Shown: positions 22,738-34,680 of the stretch, in pieces | Layout: the number at the start of each line of letters is the position of its first letter | How positions within the stretch are numbered: the first letter of the stretch is position 1 | Assembly (NCBI RefSeq): GCF_003265705.1 | Contig: NW_020312966.1 | Location: 23,476,603 to 23,540,602 of the forward strand | DNA length: 64,000 bases | Direction of reading: 5' to 3' | Origin: Callorhinus ursinus | Taxonomy: Eukaryota; Chordata; Mammalia; Carnivora; Otariidae | Program-made: the position numbers and the translations under genes | Notes under the pieces: generated by a model | What the model saw: the letters and a program-made list of their open reading frames with translations, nothing else | The model's database searches: none | Told to the model about the DNA's origin: nothing

Positions 22738-22807
22738 AGATGCTGTGGATATTTTGTGCTTTGCACAATGACCCTGTTTTTGTCTGTTAGACAAAACGAT
22801 GAAGCGA

Positions 22808-23009
22808 GGGCGCCTGGGTGGCTCAGTCGGTTAAACAACTGCCTTCAGCTCAGGTCATGATCCTGGAGTCCCGGGATCCAGTCCCGCATCAGGCTCCCTG
22901 CTCAGCGGGGTGTCTGCTTCTCCCTCTGACCCTCCCCCCTCTCAGGCTCTCTCTCTCATTCTCTCTCTCTCAAATAAATAAATAAAATCTTTAAAATAAA
23001 AAAAAAAAA
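22808..23009 (+). mobile_element. Can-SINE, sense, with duplication
   Basis: Full-length carnivore SINE with head 'gggcgcctgggtggctcagt' and tail 'caaataaataaataaaatct'. The target-site duplication 'aaaacgatgaagc' occurs directly before (about 22793-22805) and after (about 23006-23019). It sits 0.45 kb upstream of the last NRSN1 exon. Confidence 0.96.
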
Positions 23010-23465
23010 CGATGAAGCAGGCTTGTTTCGTGTCCCTCCATGACGGGCGCGGAATGAGCTTGTCCTATGTGGACATTCTGTGTCACAGATTACATCCGTA
23101 GGGGAACAGCTTCTGAGAGCTCCAGGACCTAGTGGATAGAGTGAGGCTCTTCCTGGGTATGAGGGCCGCTTTGCTCTTGCTCAAAGACTGAAGGAAACAG
23201 CCTAAACCAAAGGTGGCTTTGTCAGCTGCAAAGCTTTGTACGAAGAGAAAGCTCAAAGGAAAAATCAAGGCAGTGCTGCCCTGTCTGGTTGGCATAAAAA
23301 TCAGAAAGGGCGTCCTTTTGCCTTCTTTTATCATCAGGAAATGATCACAAATTTGGGGTGCTCGGGAATATTAACTGCTCCCAGAAACCAAGTCCTGCTC
23401 TGGAGGGCTCAAGAGAGCTGAAGCACTGAGCTTACCCTGTCTTGCCTCTCTGTGTCTTTCTCCAG

Positions 23466-23864
23466 GTCGGACTCATCTCCGGCACAGTCTTTGTGATTCT
23501 CGGACTGACTGTTCTGGCTGTGGGCTTTCTGGTCCCCCCCAAAATCGAAGCCTTTGGCGAAGCCGACTTCGTGGTGGTGGACGCACATGCTGTGCGGTTC
23601 AACGGAGCCCTTGATGTGTGCAAGCTGGCCGGGGCCATTCTCCTCTGCCTCGGGGGCATGTCCATGGCGGGGTGCCTGCTGATGTCAGTGTTCGTGAAAA
23701 GCTACTCCAAAGAGGAAAGGCTCCTTCAGCAAAAGTTTAAAGAGCGCATCGCAGACATCAAGGCCCACACCCAGCCCATTACAAAAGCCCCAGGCCCCGG
23801 GGAAACAAAGATTCCCGTCACTCTGTCCAGGGTTCAGAATGTCCAGCCTGTTTCAGCAACCTGA
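23466..23864 (+). CDS. NRSN1: NRSN1 last coding exon (residues 64-195)
   Basis: Completes neurensin-1. The acceptor 'ctttctccag' is followed in frame by VGLISGTVFVILGLTVLAV, the first membrane segment (about residues 64-86). A luminal or extracellular loop of about 30 residues (PPKIEAFGEADFVVVD...) leads to the second hydrophobic segment, LAGAILLCLGGMSMAGCLL (about 117-140). The cytoplasmic tail starts KSYSKEERLLQQKFKERI, a charged, potentially helical stretch, and ends RVQNVQPVSAT before the TGA at 23862-23864. Spliced to the exon at 14800 this gives 195 residues, the same as the usual mammalian length, with no frame break. An open frame extends upstream to an ATG at 23442, but that part is the polypyrimidine tract and acceptor, so it is not a start. 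The window shows no further coding exon. Confidence 0.97.
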   Translation, partial: VGLISGTVFVILGLTVLAVGFLVPPKIEAFGEADFVVVDAHAVRFNGALDVCKLAGAILLCLGGMSMAGCLLMSVFVKSYSKEERLLQQKFKERIADIKAHTQPITKAPGPGETKIPVTLSRVQNVQPVSAT

Positions 23865-25065
23865 GACACCTCCCACCCCAGTCTCCCCTCTCTGATTACA
23901 CACAGTGTTCATCCACAAGGAGCGGGGCCAGCTTTGGAGATGACGGGGCTAGGGCGTTGGCTGGCCCCAGGGCGGGGCTCGGCTGCAGGCGGCGCGGGGC
24001 GTAAGCTCATATGGGCTCGGTTCCAGAGGGGCCCCGGAGGAGGTGATGCCCGTGGAGACCCATGCATATGCACCGAGCTGCTTCAGGGGTGTTCTGTGTG
24101 CCCCTCAGGAGCCCCCAGGAGCTCCCCTCTCAAATATCGTGACTCCCTGTCATTTCCCCGCGTTACTGGAGAGCGCCCACCAGTTTAGACCAGATGACCA
24201 GTGGCTAACGTGGTGTGTTTTATTTTCTAATATCAGTTTCCTGATCTTTCTTGTGTGGTGCTGCTTCTATTCCTGTCTCACTACGTGTAAGAGACTGTTG
24301 TGTGTGTTCATAGAAGAATCGAGCTCCTTGATTTTGACCCAGACGTTCGTCTTTTAACTCAATCTTCACATGAGGTTACTGAGATTGTATACAAATTTAT
24401 TGGAGTTCTCTGCCAATCTTCTTTTGGTTTTGTTTTGTTTTCTCCAGGATTTTCCCTTGAAAAGCTAAAATTGCCAACTTTAGAATCTTGGGGAAGAAAT
24501 TAACCTTAGGAGTATCTATGCAGTGTCCAAAAGCCAGAGAATGAGAAGCTACTACTACCTAGCTGTGTGACCTTGGGGGATTCGTTTTACCTCCCCCGGC
24601 CTCAGTTTCCATCTATAGGACAGAGATCCTGGACTGTGGTGTCTAAGGTTCCTCTCTTGCCGCGTATCATCGTGTCTCCCCGGGGCTCTCACCTTGGTGG
24701 GACTGCTTGTGATCTGGACTCCCAGAAAAATCTCCGAATCAGCAGCTACTCACCTTTCAATATCCAACCCCAGCAGTTTATACAGTGCTGTCGTGTTTTT
24801 ATAAAGACAAAAGTAAGCCATCCTCAAATAAGAAACCCGTGAGTAGATATTAACCTTAAAAAGGGTTTTCTTCCTCAAATAAGACGTTTTATTCTCCAGC
24901 AAGATGCTCATCTCACCCTTACGCACTTTTACTTAGTCTGTGGATTTAAGCTGGACTAAGGAACATGTGACCTTGGTATTCTCTCAGAAATTGTGCCACC
25001 TTCGAGTTCTGTCTCTCTTCTCTTTCTTCCTTCACCAGATAAATAAAATACGTGACCGAGCAGAA
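23865..25065 (+). other. NRSN1: NRSN1 3' UTR, end inferred
   Basis: The terminal exon must continue after the stop codon. The first well-placed poly(A) signal I see is AATAAA at 25042-25047 (gataaataaaatacgtg), giving a UTR of about 1.2 kb. Other signals lie further downstream, for example the AATA-rich run near 25480. The UTR would contain a MIR fragment. The true end cannot be settled without transcript data. Confidence 0.45.
24545..24660 (+). repeat. MIR fragment, sense
   Basis: Contains 'cctagctgtgtgaccttggg' and 'ggcctcagtttccatctata', the conserved MIR core. It lies within the presumed NRSN1 3' UTR. Confidence 0.8.
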
Positions 25066-27217
25066 CCTGAGTTGCATTGTCATTCCTTCACCGTGGCTGT
25101 TTTCTCTCCAAAGAGCAAGCCTCCATCCTGAGGCCGGGTGGGCGAGCTCTCACGTTTCCCTGGCAAAATGAAAGAACAAAGCAAGAGATCAGTGCTCTCA
25201 GTGCACACTGTTTGTTAGTCCCAGTCCAGCAGGGACTAGGGGGCAGATCGGCATCCTCAACAAGGATCACGGGCCAAAGAGGGGAGAAATCATTCCAGGT
25301 TCCTCAGGCTCTCACCTTGCCGTGGAAATAGCATTTTAATTGTATTCTTTGAAGCCTTATGTAAGCCCCAAGCATCTGTTCCAGACAACATCATTTGAAG
25401 ATTTCCATGCTTGTTTCTGTGTTGTGTACCAAGGAGTCTTGGAGGATATGACTTGACTTTTAAAAGCCTCCAGAATGAAAAATAAATAAATAAATAAAAG
25501 CAGCTCTGTTCCCCCAAAGACCTAAAGGAAACCAAAACAGAGAGGGGAGAAGCTGAGTCTGAAAAAGCAATTCAACATGCCCCGTCTTTCCCATCCTGCC
25601 CAGGCTCTGTGAGAGCAGGTGTTTGTGAGGACCCGCCCGGTGCCCTTGGGAGGGATTGTAGGAAAGCAGAAGAACATAAAATACAGTTTGATCTTTGGAG
25701 AGAGTGCGGACCGTGTGTACTCACGGGGAGCAGCCCCTGAGGACTTTTTAAAGCTGAGTGGGCAGACAGCAGTGGTATGGCAGGCAGAATGGCCTTAGAG
25801 CCTTGATTTCATTCTGCCTGCTCTCAGGGAGTCCGTCCCTCCTCCCTGCTACAGGAATTCCCACAGGTGCATGGAAGTACATGCCCACCGCCGGGGAGAG
25901 AGGCCGGGGAGACTGTGTTCACACTGCAACTGGAGAAACAGAATGCGTTCAGGCCCAGAGATCATACAGGGGTAGCGTGGAGTTGGTACCACCCCTAGGG
26001 GATACCAGCCCGGCCACATCAGCGTGGATCCCGCAAGTGTTGGGAGCCGCAGTGAGGGACCCCTGCCGCCTCCCTCCCAGGGCAAGCCCCTGTGTCTTCG
26101 TGGTTAGTAAGCTTACCCTCAGATCTTTCCAAAATCTGCCCTTCTAAACACTGGACCAAATCCTATCAAAGTTACCTGCAAGCTAACCCCGCTTACAATG
26201 GCCCACTCACCTCGCCACCCGTGTCCCAGCCTAGGAAGATTTTCATTCAGTTATTTCCCGTCCTCTCCTGCAGTGTCTTCTGCAGGGAGACACGTCTGTG
26301 TGTTCTTACTGTTCCTACTTCATCTGTGCCACCTATGAAATGGGGTCCCTACCAGTTTTACCAGTCAGATCCCCTGACTTACTATGCGCACAGCACCTCA
26401 AACCCAAGAACTGATGGCAGGGAGACTGTGAGGCAAACCCCTGATGAGGGCCCAAGGCTTCCCGGGATCTGATCCAGCTCCTTCCAGTCTTATTCTGACA
26501 GTCACTCCAGAGCCCGGCATCCTGGCCACACGCCACCACTCTCCTCCCTCAGCGTGCCTTCACTCACGGGGCTTATCTTCCCAGCGATAACCCCCTGCCC
26601 CTGCACTGGCCATTAAGCCATCATTCAAGGCCACATCAGGAAATAATAGCAATAATCATGGGATCTAGTATGTACTGAGTGGAGGCATTTTACGTAAGTA
26701 ATTCATCTAAATCTCACCAATAAACCCTGTGAGGTCAGAGCTACTCTCTTATGCCTACTGTCTTTTCCTCAGGGGAGGAAACAGACAAAGAGAGGACCAC
26801 TTGCCCGAAAAGAAACAGGATTCAAATCTCAGCAACCTGGCTGCAGAGTCTGCAGGCTGCCTTTTCATCCAATGTGCTCTCTGCCGCGTTTCCTCTCTCC
26901 CTCCCCCAACCCCTGGTTCAGACTCAAGGTCTCTTCCTGGATACAGCCAGCATTTTGTACAACCGTGTTCTACCACACTTACCTGTCTCTGTTATAGTGA
27001 TTGGTTTACACATCTGCTTCTTCCATTAGCAGCTAGAGTATTAGCTATTTGGGTACAGGGACCACATCTTAATGAAGGTGAACCCTCAAAAGTGTGTATG
27101 GAAAAGCTATGTGGTACTATTATATGGTCATTTAAAACAACTAGTGCAGCTTTACTTAGAGCCAGGCACTAGAGAAAACAGAGAGATAACTGATAGGGGC
27201 ACTAAAATTTCTGCCCT

Positions 27218-27220
<3 letters not shown>
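25066..27220. other. Intergenic DNA just downstream of NRSN1
   Basis: Unique sequence of mixed composition with one MIR (26635-26835) and a short AAAT run near 25480. No exon, promoter or further gene is recognised. Open frames here (up to about 147 residues) lack recognisable domains and overlap each other on both strands. Confidence 0.6.
26635..26835 (-). repeat. MIR SINE, antisense
   Basis: Reverse-complement MIR: 'tagtatgtactgagtggagg', 'aaaccctgtgaggtcagagc' and 'cttttcctcaggggaggaaa', ending near 'caggattcaaatctcagcaa'. Confidence 0.8.
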
Positions 27221-27275
<55 letters not shown>

Positions 27276-27284
27276 CGCGCGCGC
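27221..27284. repeat. Compound (GT)n(GC)n microsatellite
   Basis: Twenty-three GT units (27221-27266) pass directly into nine GC units (27267-27284). Alternating purine-pyrimidine sequence of this type is a favoured Z-DNA former. Confidence 0.95.
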
Positions 27285-27689
27285 ATAGCGGATTTCCTGG
27301 ACAGAACTAAGACCAAAGTATGGATATGGGTGCCTCAAAGCAAAGCTCTCCTCAACCTAACATTTGGATTAGAGGAGCTCATTCTAATGGCTAGCTTGCC
27401 ATTATGACATCTAAAAGCAAAATCCTCCCACCAAGGAGCCCTGTTCACTGATACAGAGCTAGCGGGTGTACTTCTCATTCCTTGTGGGAGAGATGGATGG
27501 AAGACCCAGAGTGGCTTAGTCGAGAGTAGAGTCATTGCTTCCAATGCTCCTAAGCCAACCACATGGTCCTTCATCCTTAAATATGAAAGTATAGCCAGAA
27601 TCATCAGACACCTGGGGAAAATCAGTACCTTGAGTACACAGAGAATAACAGATTCCATGGGAAACATAAGTATTTCAGAACTCATAGAA

Positions 27690-28260
27690 CTCTAAAAAAA
27701 AAAAAATCTAATTAGCCTTCAAGAAGAAATGGCACCCATAAGACAAAAATAGAATACTATAAAAAAGGAACATCAAATAGTTTTAAAATAACAAATTACT
27801 ATGTGAATGATTTGAAAGCCTTCCCTAAAAAGTAAAAATCTCCTCTCATAAAAATTTTAAAAAGAGATAAAAAATAAAAGACACAGAGAGTCCATCAAAG
27901 ATAAAAAGATAACAGAAGAAAAAAAGGAGAAAAATTATCAATAAAATAATAGAAGAAAAATTTTCCTGGCTACAGAATACAGAAATCTTCAGATTGGATG
28001 TGTCTGCTGAATATTCAACACTGTGAATGGTTAAAGAAAAGAGACACATTTTTTGTGAAATTTTAGGACAAAAAAAGAAAAAAGCATCCAAGAAGCTTCC
28101 AGAGAGAACAGACATCCACAAAATAAGAGATCAGAGTGGGAAGAGAAAAGGGCTGTGATTTCACGCAATACATGGGAAGGTTACTTTTAGTCCACAGAAA
28201 GATACATTGACTCTCATGAAGGAAAAAAAAATGACAAGCAACAGAAACCCCAAAGGACTT
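27690..28260 (+). repeat. A-rich old L1/HAL1-like fragment
   Basis: The + strand is very A-rich and reads like decayed L1 or HAL1 body sequence ('agaaaaattttcctggctac', then 'catccaagaagcttccagag', 'aaaccccaaaggacttttag'). I cannot assign a subfamily and no frame is preserved. Confidence 0.35.
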
Positions 28261-28269
28261 TTAGAAATA

Positions 28270-28387
28270 GGGGCCCCTGGCTGGCTCAGTCGGTAGAGCA
28301 TGCGACTCTTGATCTCAGGGTTGTGAGTTTAACCCCCATGTTGGGCCTAGAGCTTTCTTAAAAACAAATAAATAAAAGCTTAAAAAA
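28270..28387 (+). mobile_element. Short, older Can-SINE, sense
   Basis: A tRNA-like head 'ctggctggctcagtcggtag' with 'catgcgactcttgatctcag' and B box 'tgagtttaacccccatgttg', ending in AAATAAATAAA. It lacks the long CT-rich middle of the other copies and resembles the short SINEC type. Confidence 0.88.
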
Positions 28388-28963
28388 GAGAGAGAGAGAA
28401 GGGAAATTTAAAAATAAAGTGCACAATGAAATCATGGTCCAAATTATTAAGCATGATTCTCTGATAAGAGTCTAAGAGGGGAGAAGCCATGTGAAACCCG
28501 ACCTTCCTTCCCACTGGGCACCCTATTGCTGCTGGGACAGGAGGTGGGACACCAACCCACAGACAGAGGACCGAACCCTGTGCCTCGAGGGGCCCTGCTA
28601 CGACAAACACTAAGTCAAAATCGTGCAAACAGATTACTTGTTTTCAACCTTCAGAATCAAACCGTGGACAAACGAAACGCCTAAAATATGATTTTGAAAT
28701 GGACTGCAAAGGTGGTCAATCTGATGCTGTAGCAATAAAGAGAGAGAGAGCTAGCAAGATGTGGAAAACAGAAGGGAAAGGATAAGGGAAGAGCAGGGTA
28801 GGAAAACTGGTATCCTCATCTGAGCTAGTGAGAAATGAAGAGTAACTATCTAAAGGTCAGGGAAAGAAGAAATGCATGTAAAATTAAGAACTTAATAACA
28901 AAGAAAAATTTAAGAAACACTCTCTCTCAAAAAAAAAGTAATTAATTAAATTAAATTTAAAAA

Positions 28964-29163
28964 GGGGCACCTGGGTGGCTTAGTGGGTTAAGTCTCTGAC
29001 TCTTGATTTTGGGTTGTGAACTCAGGGTTGTGAGATCGAGCCCCACATCGGGCTCTAGGTGTGAAGCCCGCTTAGGGTTCTCTCCCTTGCACCCACCCCG
29101 CCCCCATGCTCGCTTGCTCTCTCAATTAATCAATCAGTAGGATAAAATGAAATAAAAAAAGAG
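28964..29163 (+). mobile_element. Can-SINE, sense, diverged
   Basis: Head 'ggggcacctgggtggcttag', B-box region 'tgtgagatcgagccccacat', CT-rich middle and A-rich tail with 'aattaatcaatcagtaggat' in place of the usual AAATAAA repeats. An older copy. Confidence 0.92.
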
Positions 29164-29401
29164 ATAATGGCTTAACTTTAAAATTTGTCGTTCAAAAGAT
29201 AGCACAATGAAAGAACTGAAAATGAAGCACAAACATTAGAAAGAGAGGGAGTAAAATGAGCTACAGAGAACATAAAGGAAACCCTCGTCTTTCCATGATA
29301 GGAAATCACTCAGTGTTGTCTCAGTTAATAAATCAAGAAATCATAAATAAGTGTGTTATTTGCAGTGATAGAAGGAGCCACTAAGAAGAGCTTCAAACAG
29401 G

Positions 29402-29441
29402 AATTATTAAATTATTAAATTATTAAATTACTAAATTATTA
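29402..29441. repeat. (AATTATTA)n-type microsatellite
   Basis: About five near-identical 'attaaatt' units in a row. Confidence 0.9.
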
Positions 29442-29589
29442 AAAAGAGGTCACCTCTCAGAGAGGCTGCGGGAAGGAGGCCAGAGCGGAGGCAGGACTAT
29501 CTGAATTCACACCGGGAAGACCAGGACCAACAGAGTTCCTGTCCCCATGGCCTTGACACAGACTTTAAGCAAATCGCTCTTGTGTTAGA

Positions 29590-29960
29590 GGCTACAAAGA
29601 AGGAGCACATCCAGGGATCCTGTTTAAACAAAGGCATCTGTCCTAGATTAAGTTTCTGGGAAGACCTCCCTGAGGAAGTGATATTTAATCCATGCCCTGA
29701 AATATAAGCAAAAGTTGACCAGAGTGATCCTGGCCTAAGGAGGAATCTGTTCTTTTTTGGGGGGGAGGTGGACTTCGGACTTGGAAGACTGAAGCAAAAG
29801 CACAAAGTGCCAGAGCCAAGAGTGAGTGCGGCACGTGGCAAGAACTGGATCAAGTGCCCTCTAGCTAAAGTAGCTCAGGCCCCCGGGCGGGGGGCGGGGG
29901 GGCGGGCATCTGGGGACAAGGCCACTAAGCTGCAGGACTCCAAAGTGACCAGCACCCCCT
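29590..29960 (+). repeat. Old dispersed repeat, family not assigned (copy 5)
   Basis: The phrases 'ccctgaggaagtgatattta' and 'gaagcaaaagcacaaagtgc' match positions in the family seen at 15500-16620 and 2640. Diverged; low confidence. Confidence 0.35.
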
Positions 29961-30439
29961 AGAGCCGTGCAACACGCCAGACTGGAGGATGAGGCTGAGT
30001 AGTGTCAGAGGGCAAGGTTTATCTGCAGAAGGCCAAGATGGGGCCAGAGGAGAGAGGGAAGCTTGAGGACGGCAGAGGGCAGCTCAGAGCAGCCATGAGG
30101 GGGAGAGAGCAAAGGACATGGATCAGACGTGAACACACCGACCAGGAGAGTGGACGCTCTGCGCCCCGATGCATACGGTGCCTTGGTTTTCTCTCAAGGT
30201 CCCCGTCTCCAGCTCATCGCCCCCCTCAGTCTGGTCCAGAGGAGCTGCTCCCTTGTTACTTCTCTTGCTTTCTGAGAACGAGAAAACATCAGCCAGAAAC
30301 ACTGAGCTTGTTACTCCCATGTCTTGCCTGGCCCAACTTACTCTCGGCTCTGAGGGAAAAAAGAAAGAGAGGAATGAACTTTTTGTTCTGCTAGAGAGTC
30401 TGCTCCAGAGGACTGCACCGTGAGATGGACCTGGGAAAT

Positions 30440-30690
30440 GGAATCAAAATAGCTTGCACTTACTGAGCACTTTCTCTGTTGCCCGCAGTGTGATAAACAC
30501 TCTCCTGCCTTTTTTGCATTTAATTTATCCTGGAAAGAATTCCAAGGGTGACCTCCTTTATTTCCTCCATGTTACAGAGAAGGAAGTCTAGGCTCAGAGA
30601 GATGAAGTAAGTCTCCCAAAAACATATGGCCAGAAAGTGATCAAGCTGGCGTTGATACCCAGGGGCCTGACTCAGAGACTTTGCTCCCTT
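30440..30690 (-). repeat. MIR SINE, antisense
   Basis: Reverse-complement MIR: 'cttgcacttactgagcactt', 'ccatgttacagagaaggaag' and 'ggctcagagagatgaagtaa', ending near 'tgatacccaggggcctgact'. Confidence 0.88.
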
Positions 30691-31314
30691 GGATAGATTC
30701 TGCTAGAAAGGACGAGAAAGTAGCTGCATCATCTCTCTTCAAAATGTCCCGGGTTAAACCCGTCCTTTATCACAGAGCTCTGCACTTGTACGGAGCCTAA
30801 AAACATGGGCAGGGACTACTATGTACATATGTTACCATAATGCGGGAATTTGGTCTGAACCAGTGCAAGCGATGAAGGCGAGTCCCCCTCGGAACTCAAG
30901 CGCTGAGTTTACAAAAGATCCATCCAGAATGCTATTTTTGTGTTTTCCCAGAAATCTTAGAAAGGGCAGACCTGCTCATCTTTGAGAGCCCTGATGGTCA
31001 ATACCACGTCTGACTCATAGCTCTCCCCAACACCTAACATAGTTTCTAGTTCATGGCAGAAGCTCAAGAAATGTTTGCTGAATCAAGGTATGTTAGTTCA
31101 AAAAAGTGCAATAATTGTTCTTACCAACCCAATCTCCCAGTGACCTCTACCAATCTGTATGATATTGGTGAGTGTGTTTTGACCTGTCCTAAAATGCATT
31201 TGCTGGAATTCCTGGAAGGTAGTGGTGCCTCAAAACCCACAGGAGGCTGGTGTATTTTTAACTATGTGAACACAACCCAACCCCTGACGGAAGGAGATAG
31301 CCAAGACTAGCGTT

Positions 31315-31550
31315 CAAGCACACAGACCCTGAAATCAGAATCCATGCATTCAAATCTTGGCTCTATCACTTTGTAGATTGCGGGACCTTGGCCAAGTCAT
31401 TACAATTCTCTGTGCCTCAGTTTCCTTATCTATCAAGAATTATAACAGCAAGTACCTACTAGGGGTGCTGTTGGACATTAAATGCATTAATGCATCTGAA
31501 CACTTGGAGCAATGACTTACACAGAGCCAGCACTCAATATAAATGCTAAT
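31315..31550 (+). repeat. MIR SINE, sense
   Basis: Contains 'cattcaaatcttggctctat', 'gtgcctcagtttccttatct' and 'agagccagcactcaatataa', in MIR order. One of the best-kept MIRs here. Confidence 0.9.
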
Positions 31551-32214
31551 GTCGTTAGGTGGGACATGGCTCATTTATAATGCACCCAGTGAAGGCTCCA
31601 GTGGTCGGCCTAGGACCCCCATGTCCTGTGCACACGTTTGCTTTCACCCCTACAGCCGCCCCTACTGTCAGGTCTGAAGTGATTTGGAGCCCGCCAGACA
31701 GGGTACTGACCTTTTCAGCATCAAGTTTAATTAAGGCTGGTGAGTAGCTCAAGTGTAATGTTTCATGTCTTTCCATGTAGTTCAGTAAGAAAGATTTATT
31801 AACTCATTAAAATGTCTTGTTAGTGAGTTACCCAGAATGACTGCTACTCATTCCAGAAAACACCAAGAATAGAATCCGATTTTATCGACTTCCTAGGTGG
31901 TATTTGTGTCACTAGATCATGTTGCTCCAACATGAGGATAAAAAGCTTCAACAGGTGGGGTGGTTGATTAAAACTCACTTGCCTCTGGTGACATGCAAAA
32001 GGCTGACATGGTGAGGCCACATCAGGGTGGCATCATATCTTGCTTCTTCTTGCTATAGAGGACTGAGCGATCGAGTTCCAAGAAGCTGGGTCCCTGGGAT
32101 GTGCTGACCTTGCTTCCTGCAGACCAACCCCCTGAGCCCACCAACCTTGAACTAATCTACTCTGCTCTCCATTTGGCCCATCAGACCGTTTCCATTTCTA
32201 GAACGTAATCTTTC

Positions 32215-32416
32215 GGGGCGCCTGGGTGGCTCGGTCAGTTAAGCATCTGCCTTCAGCTCAGGTCATGATCCCAGGGTCCTGGGATCGAGTCCCACACTGG
32301 GCTCATTGCTCAGCGGGGAGCTTGCTTCTCCTCTCCCTCTGTCATTCCCTCTGCTCTTGCTCTCTCACTCTCTCTTTCTCTCAAATAAATAAATAAATAA
32401 AATCTGTTAAAAATTA
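32215..32416 (+). mobile_element. Can-SINE, sense
   Basis: Head 'ggggcgcctgggtggctcgg', typical middle, and tail 'caaataaataaataaataaa'. The flanks 'gaacgtaatctt' and 'aaatgtaatctt' are a near-identical target-site duplication. Confidence 0.95.
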
Positions 32417-32664
32417 AAATGTAATCTTGTTCTCCACCTGCCTCTCCCATCCTTTCAATCAATTTACAAACACATAGTCTTCTCTTCAGAATCTCACTGT
32501 TTTGCAGTGCAGGACTTCACCTCAATATCCAATTCCTCAAATTCTCTTCTCACCCCCATCCTGCAAAATGTGCTAAACTCTAGCATGCGATAATAAATCC
32601 TCATTTATATTTTTGGTCTACGTGTGCATTCTCTCTATCATTTCTCATTTTTTCCCAATAGATT

Positions 32665-32840
32665 AGAAGCAGTAGAACACAGTGGTTAATGATGTGAGCT
32701 GGGAAGGGGTGAATCCATACTCTTCTATTTACTAGTTGTGTGTCTTTGAGTAAATTATTGACTTTGTGTCTCAGGCACTTCATCAATATAATGGAAGTAA
32801 TAATAGTCCCTTCCTCATATGGCTGTTGTAAGGACTACAT
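32665..32840 (+). repeat. MIR SINE, sense
   Basis: Contains 'agaacacagtggttaatgat', 'tactagttgtgtgtctttga' and 'cctcatatggctgttgtaag'. Confidence 0.85.
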
Positions 32841-33935
32841 TTTTTAAAAGCCAACTAAGGTTCTTAGATGAATGTCTGTCAATTAAGTATCAAATTAATA
32901 CTGTCATTTTGTTCTTGTGGTTCTTCGTTGTTTTGGTTGTTACAAGGTGCTAATGGGCAGGGGCCCAATCACCCATAGTGCCAAGCAGAGATCGATATTT
33001 AATAAAGTTCTTTTGATAATGGGCTATTGATGAGAATAGGAATGAGGGGTAAATGCCAAAAAAGGTCTAGGTTTTTAATAAATTAAAGTAGGCAACAGTG
33101 ATTTCCCTAGCAACCAGATTTCTGAACGCATTTCCACCATCATCTCAAGTTTCCCATTTATTATGACAATTTCCTGCTTTCAACTATTGAACACTAAACA
33201 GTAAATTAGTTTGAGGATGATGGTCACCATCCAGAAAGGAAAGCAATTTCCGCATCAAGTAACCAGACACTCTTCCTAGGAAATTTCCTTCAGAAAATGG
33301 ATATGATGAACATGGACCTTGAAATAATCTCAGTAGACTTAAAAATTTCACTCCTAGAAACGAAGGACACATTGCACTTCTGGTCTGTAGCCCAAATTGT
33401 CATCATGATTTTGTTTTATTTTCTAACTGGAGACTGTCTTTCGGAAGTGCACAGAGGGATCTGACTCCAAAATTGAAAATGGGTGACTGGCTGGTGACTC
33501 CCTCCCTCCTTGTACTGGGGTCGCGTCCATGGATAGGACCAGAGACGCTGGGATGCAGAGTTGGGAGGCACAGTGCTGTACCTGCTGGGAGCTCCATAAA
33601 CCTTTCATTAATGATGAAGATGTTCATGTTTAAAACTTATACTCATACTAGTGTGATATCCAAACAGGGGCCTGGTTACCCACTAGTATTTCAAAGGAAG
33701 CCTAATAAGGACCACATCACAGATGGCATAATAGAAACTGTCCAGTATAACATTCAAATCACCTCTGATATTCTGTTTGGGCTGCATGGGTTAGAATCAA
33801 CAGTAATTAAGGCTCTAAGGTAGATATGAAGACAAAACCCCTGAATCTACATGTAAACAGTCTGTGTGTTCAATGTGGCAAAGCTTAGTAAAACTAATGG
33901 CAAGATAATGACACATAAAACAATATGGCTGACGT

Positions 33936-34120
33936 GGGGCGCCTGGGTGGCTCAGTCAGTTAGGCACCCGACTCTTGCTTTCGGCTCAGATCATGATCTC
34001 AGGGTCATGAGATTGAGCCCTGTGTTGGGCCCTGTGCTCAGTGCAGAGTCTGCCTAGGGTTCTCTCTCGCCCTCTCCCTCTGCCCCTCCCCCCTCAAATA
34101 AATAAATAAAATCTTTAAAA
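33936..34120 (+). mobile_element. Can-SINE, sense, with duplication
   Basis: Head 'ggggcgcctgggtggctcag' with the 'cacccgactcttgctttcgg' variant and tail 'caaataaataaataaaatct'. The target-site duplication 'acaatatggctg' flanks it on both sides. Confidence 0.95.
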
Positions 34121-34454
34121 TATACACACACAATATGGCTGGTCCATCCCTACTCTCATATAGACACATACTCAGACACCATCAATACCATCTCCCTCTT
34201 TTTATATGGGAAACCCTGAAAATTAATCAGCAGCTTTAGTGAGAGACAGAAGTCATGAACTTAGTAGGCCCAAGATAATAAAGGTATACCAAGACCAAAA
34301 GCGGTGCTTCGGGGAGTATTTTTGTCAATAATGGAAAAGCACCAATTTAAAAAAAAAGTTGATTCTGGCTTAAACATAGATAATAAAGAAGCAGTAGGAA
34401 GTCAGGGAAAGTTGGCGGGAGTTTCAGAAGAAGATGCCAAAAACCAAGTCGAAG

Positions 34455-34680
34455 CTAATAATCATAACATCTAACAGCTGCACAACACTTGCCCTCTGCC
34501 GAGCACTGTCCATGTATGCTCTCTATAAATCTTCACAAGTCAACAAATTACTGTTATTTTCTCCTTGGCATAAATGAGAAAGCTGAGACTCAGACAGGTT
34601 GAAAACGTTGCCTAAGTCACACCGTAAGTACTGAATGCCAAAACTCAAACCAGGTCCGCCTAATGCTGAAGCCGGTGTAC
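34455..34680 (-). repeat. MIR SINE, antisense
   Basis: Reverse-complement MIR: 'gccgagcactgtccatgtat', 'gcataaatgagaaagctgag' and 'cctaagtcacaccgtaagta'. Confidence 0.88.

Larger units (their letters stand above)
14989..23465 (+). other. NRSN1: NRSN1 intron between the coding exons
   Basis: An 8.48 kb phase-0 intron, gtaaga to tctttctccag. It contains copies of the old dispersed repeat (15500-16620, 18150-19440), MIRs, a CA repeat, an AATC repeat, a G run and one Can-SINE, all listed separately. The GC-rich part 19450-20260 has open frames on both strands, but none resembles a protein I know. Confidence 0.9.

Noticed and set aside
23442..23465. ATG at 23442 as an alternative NRSN1 start
   Set aside because: The bases between it and 23466 are the polypyrimidine tract and AG acceptor, and the protein match begins exactly at 23466.
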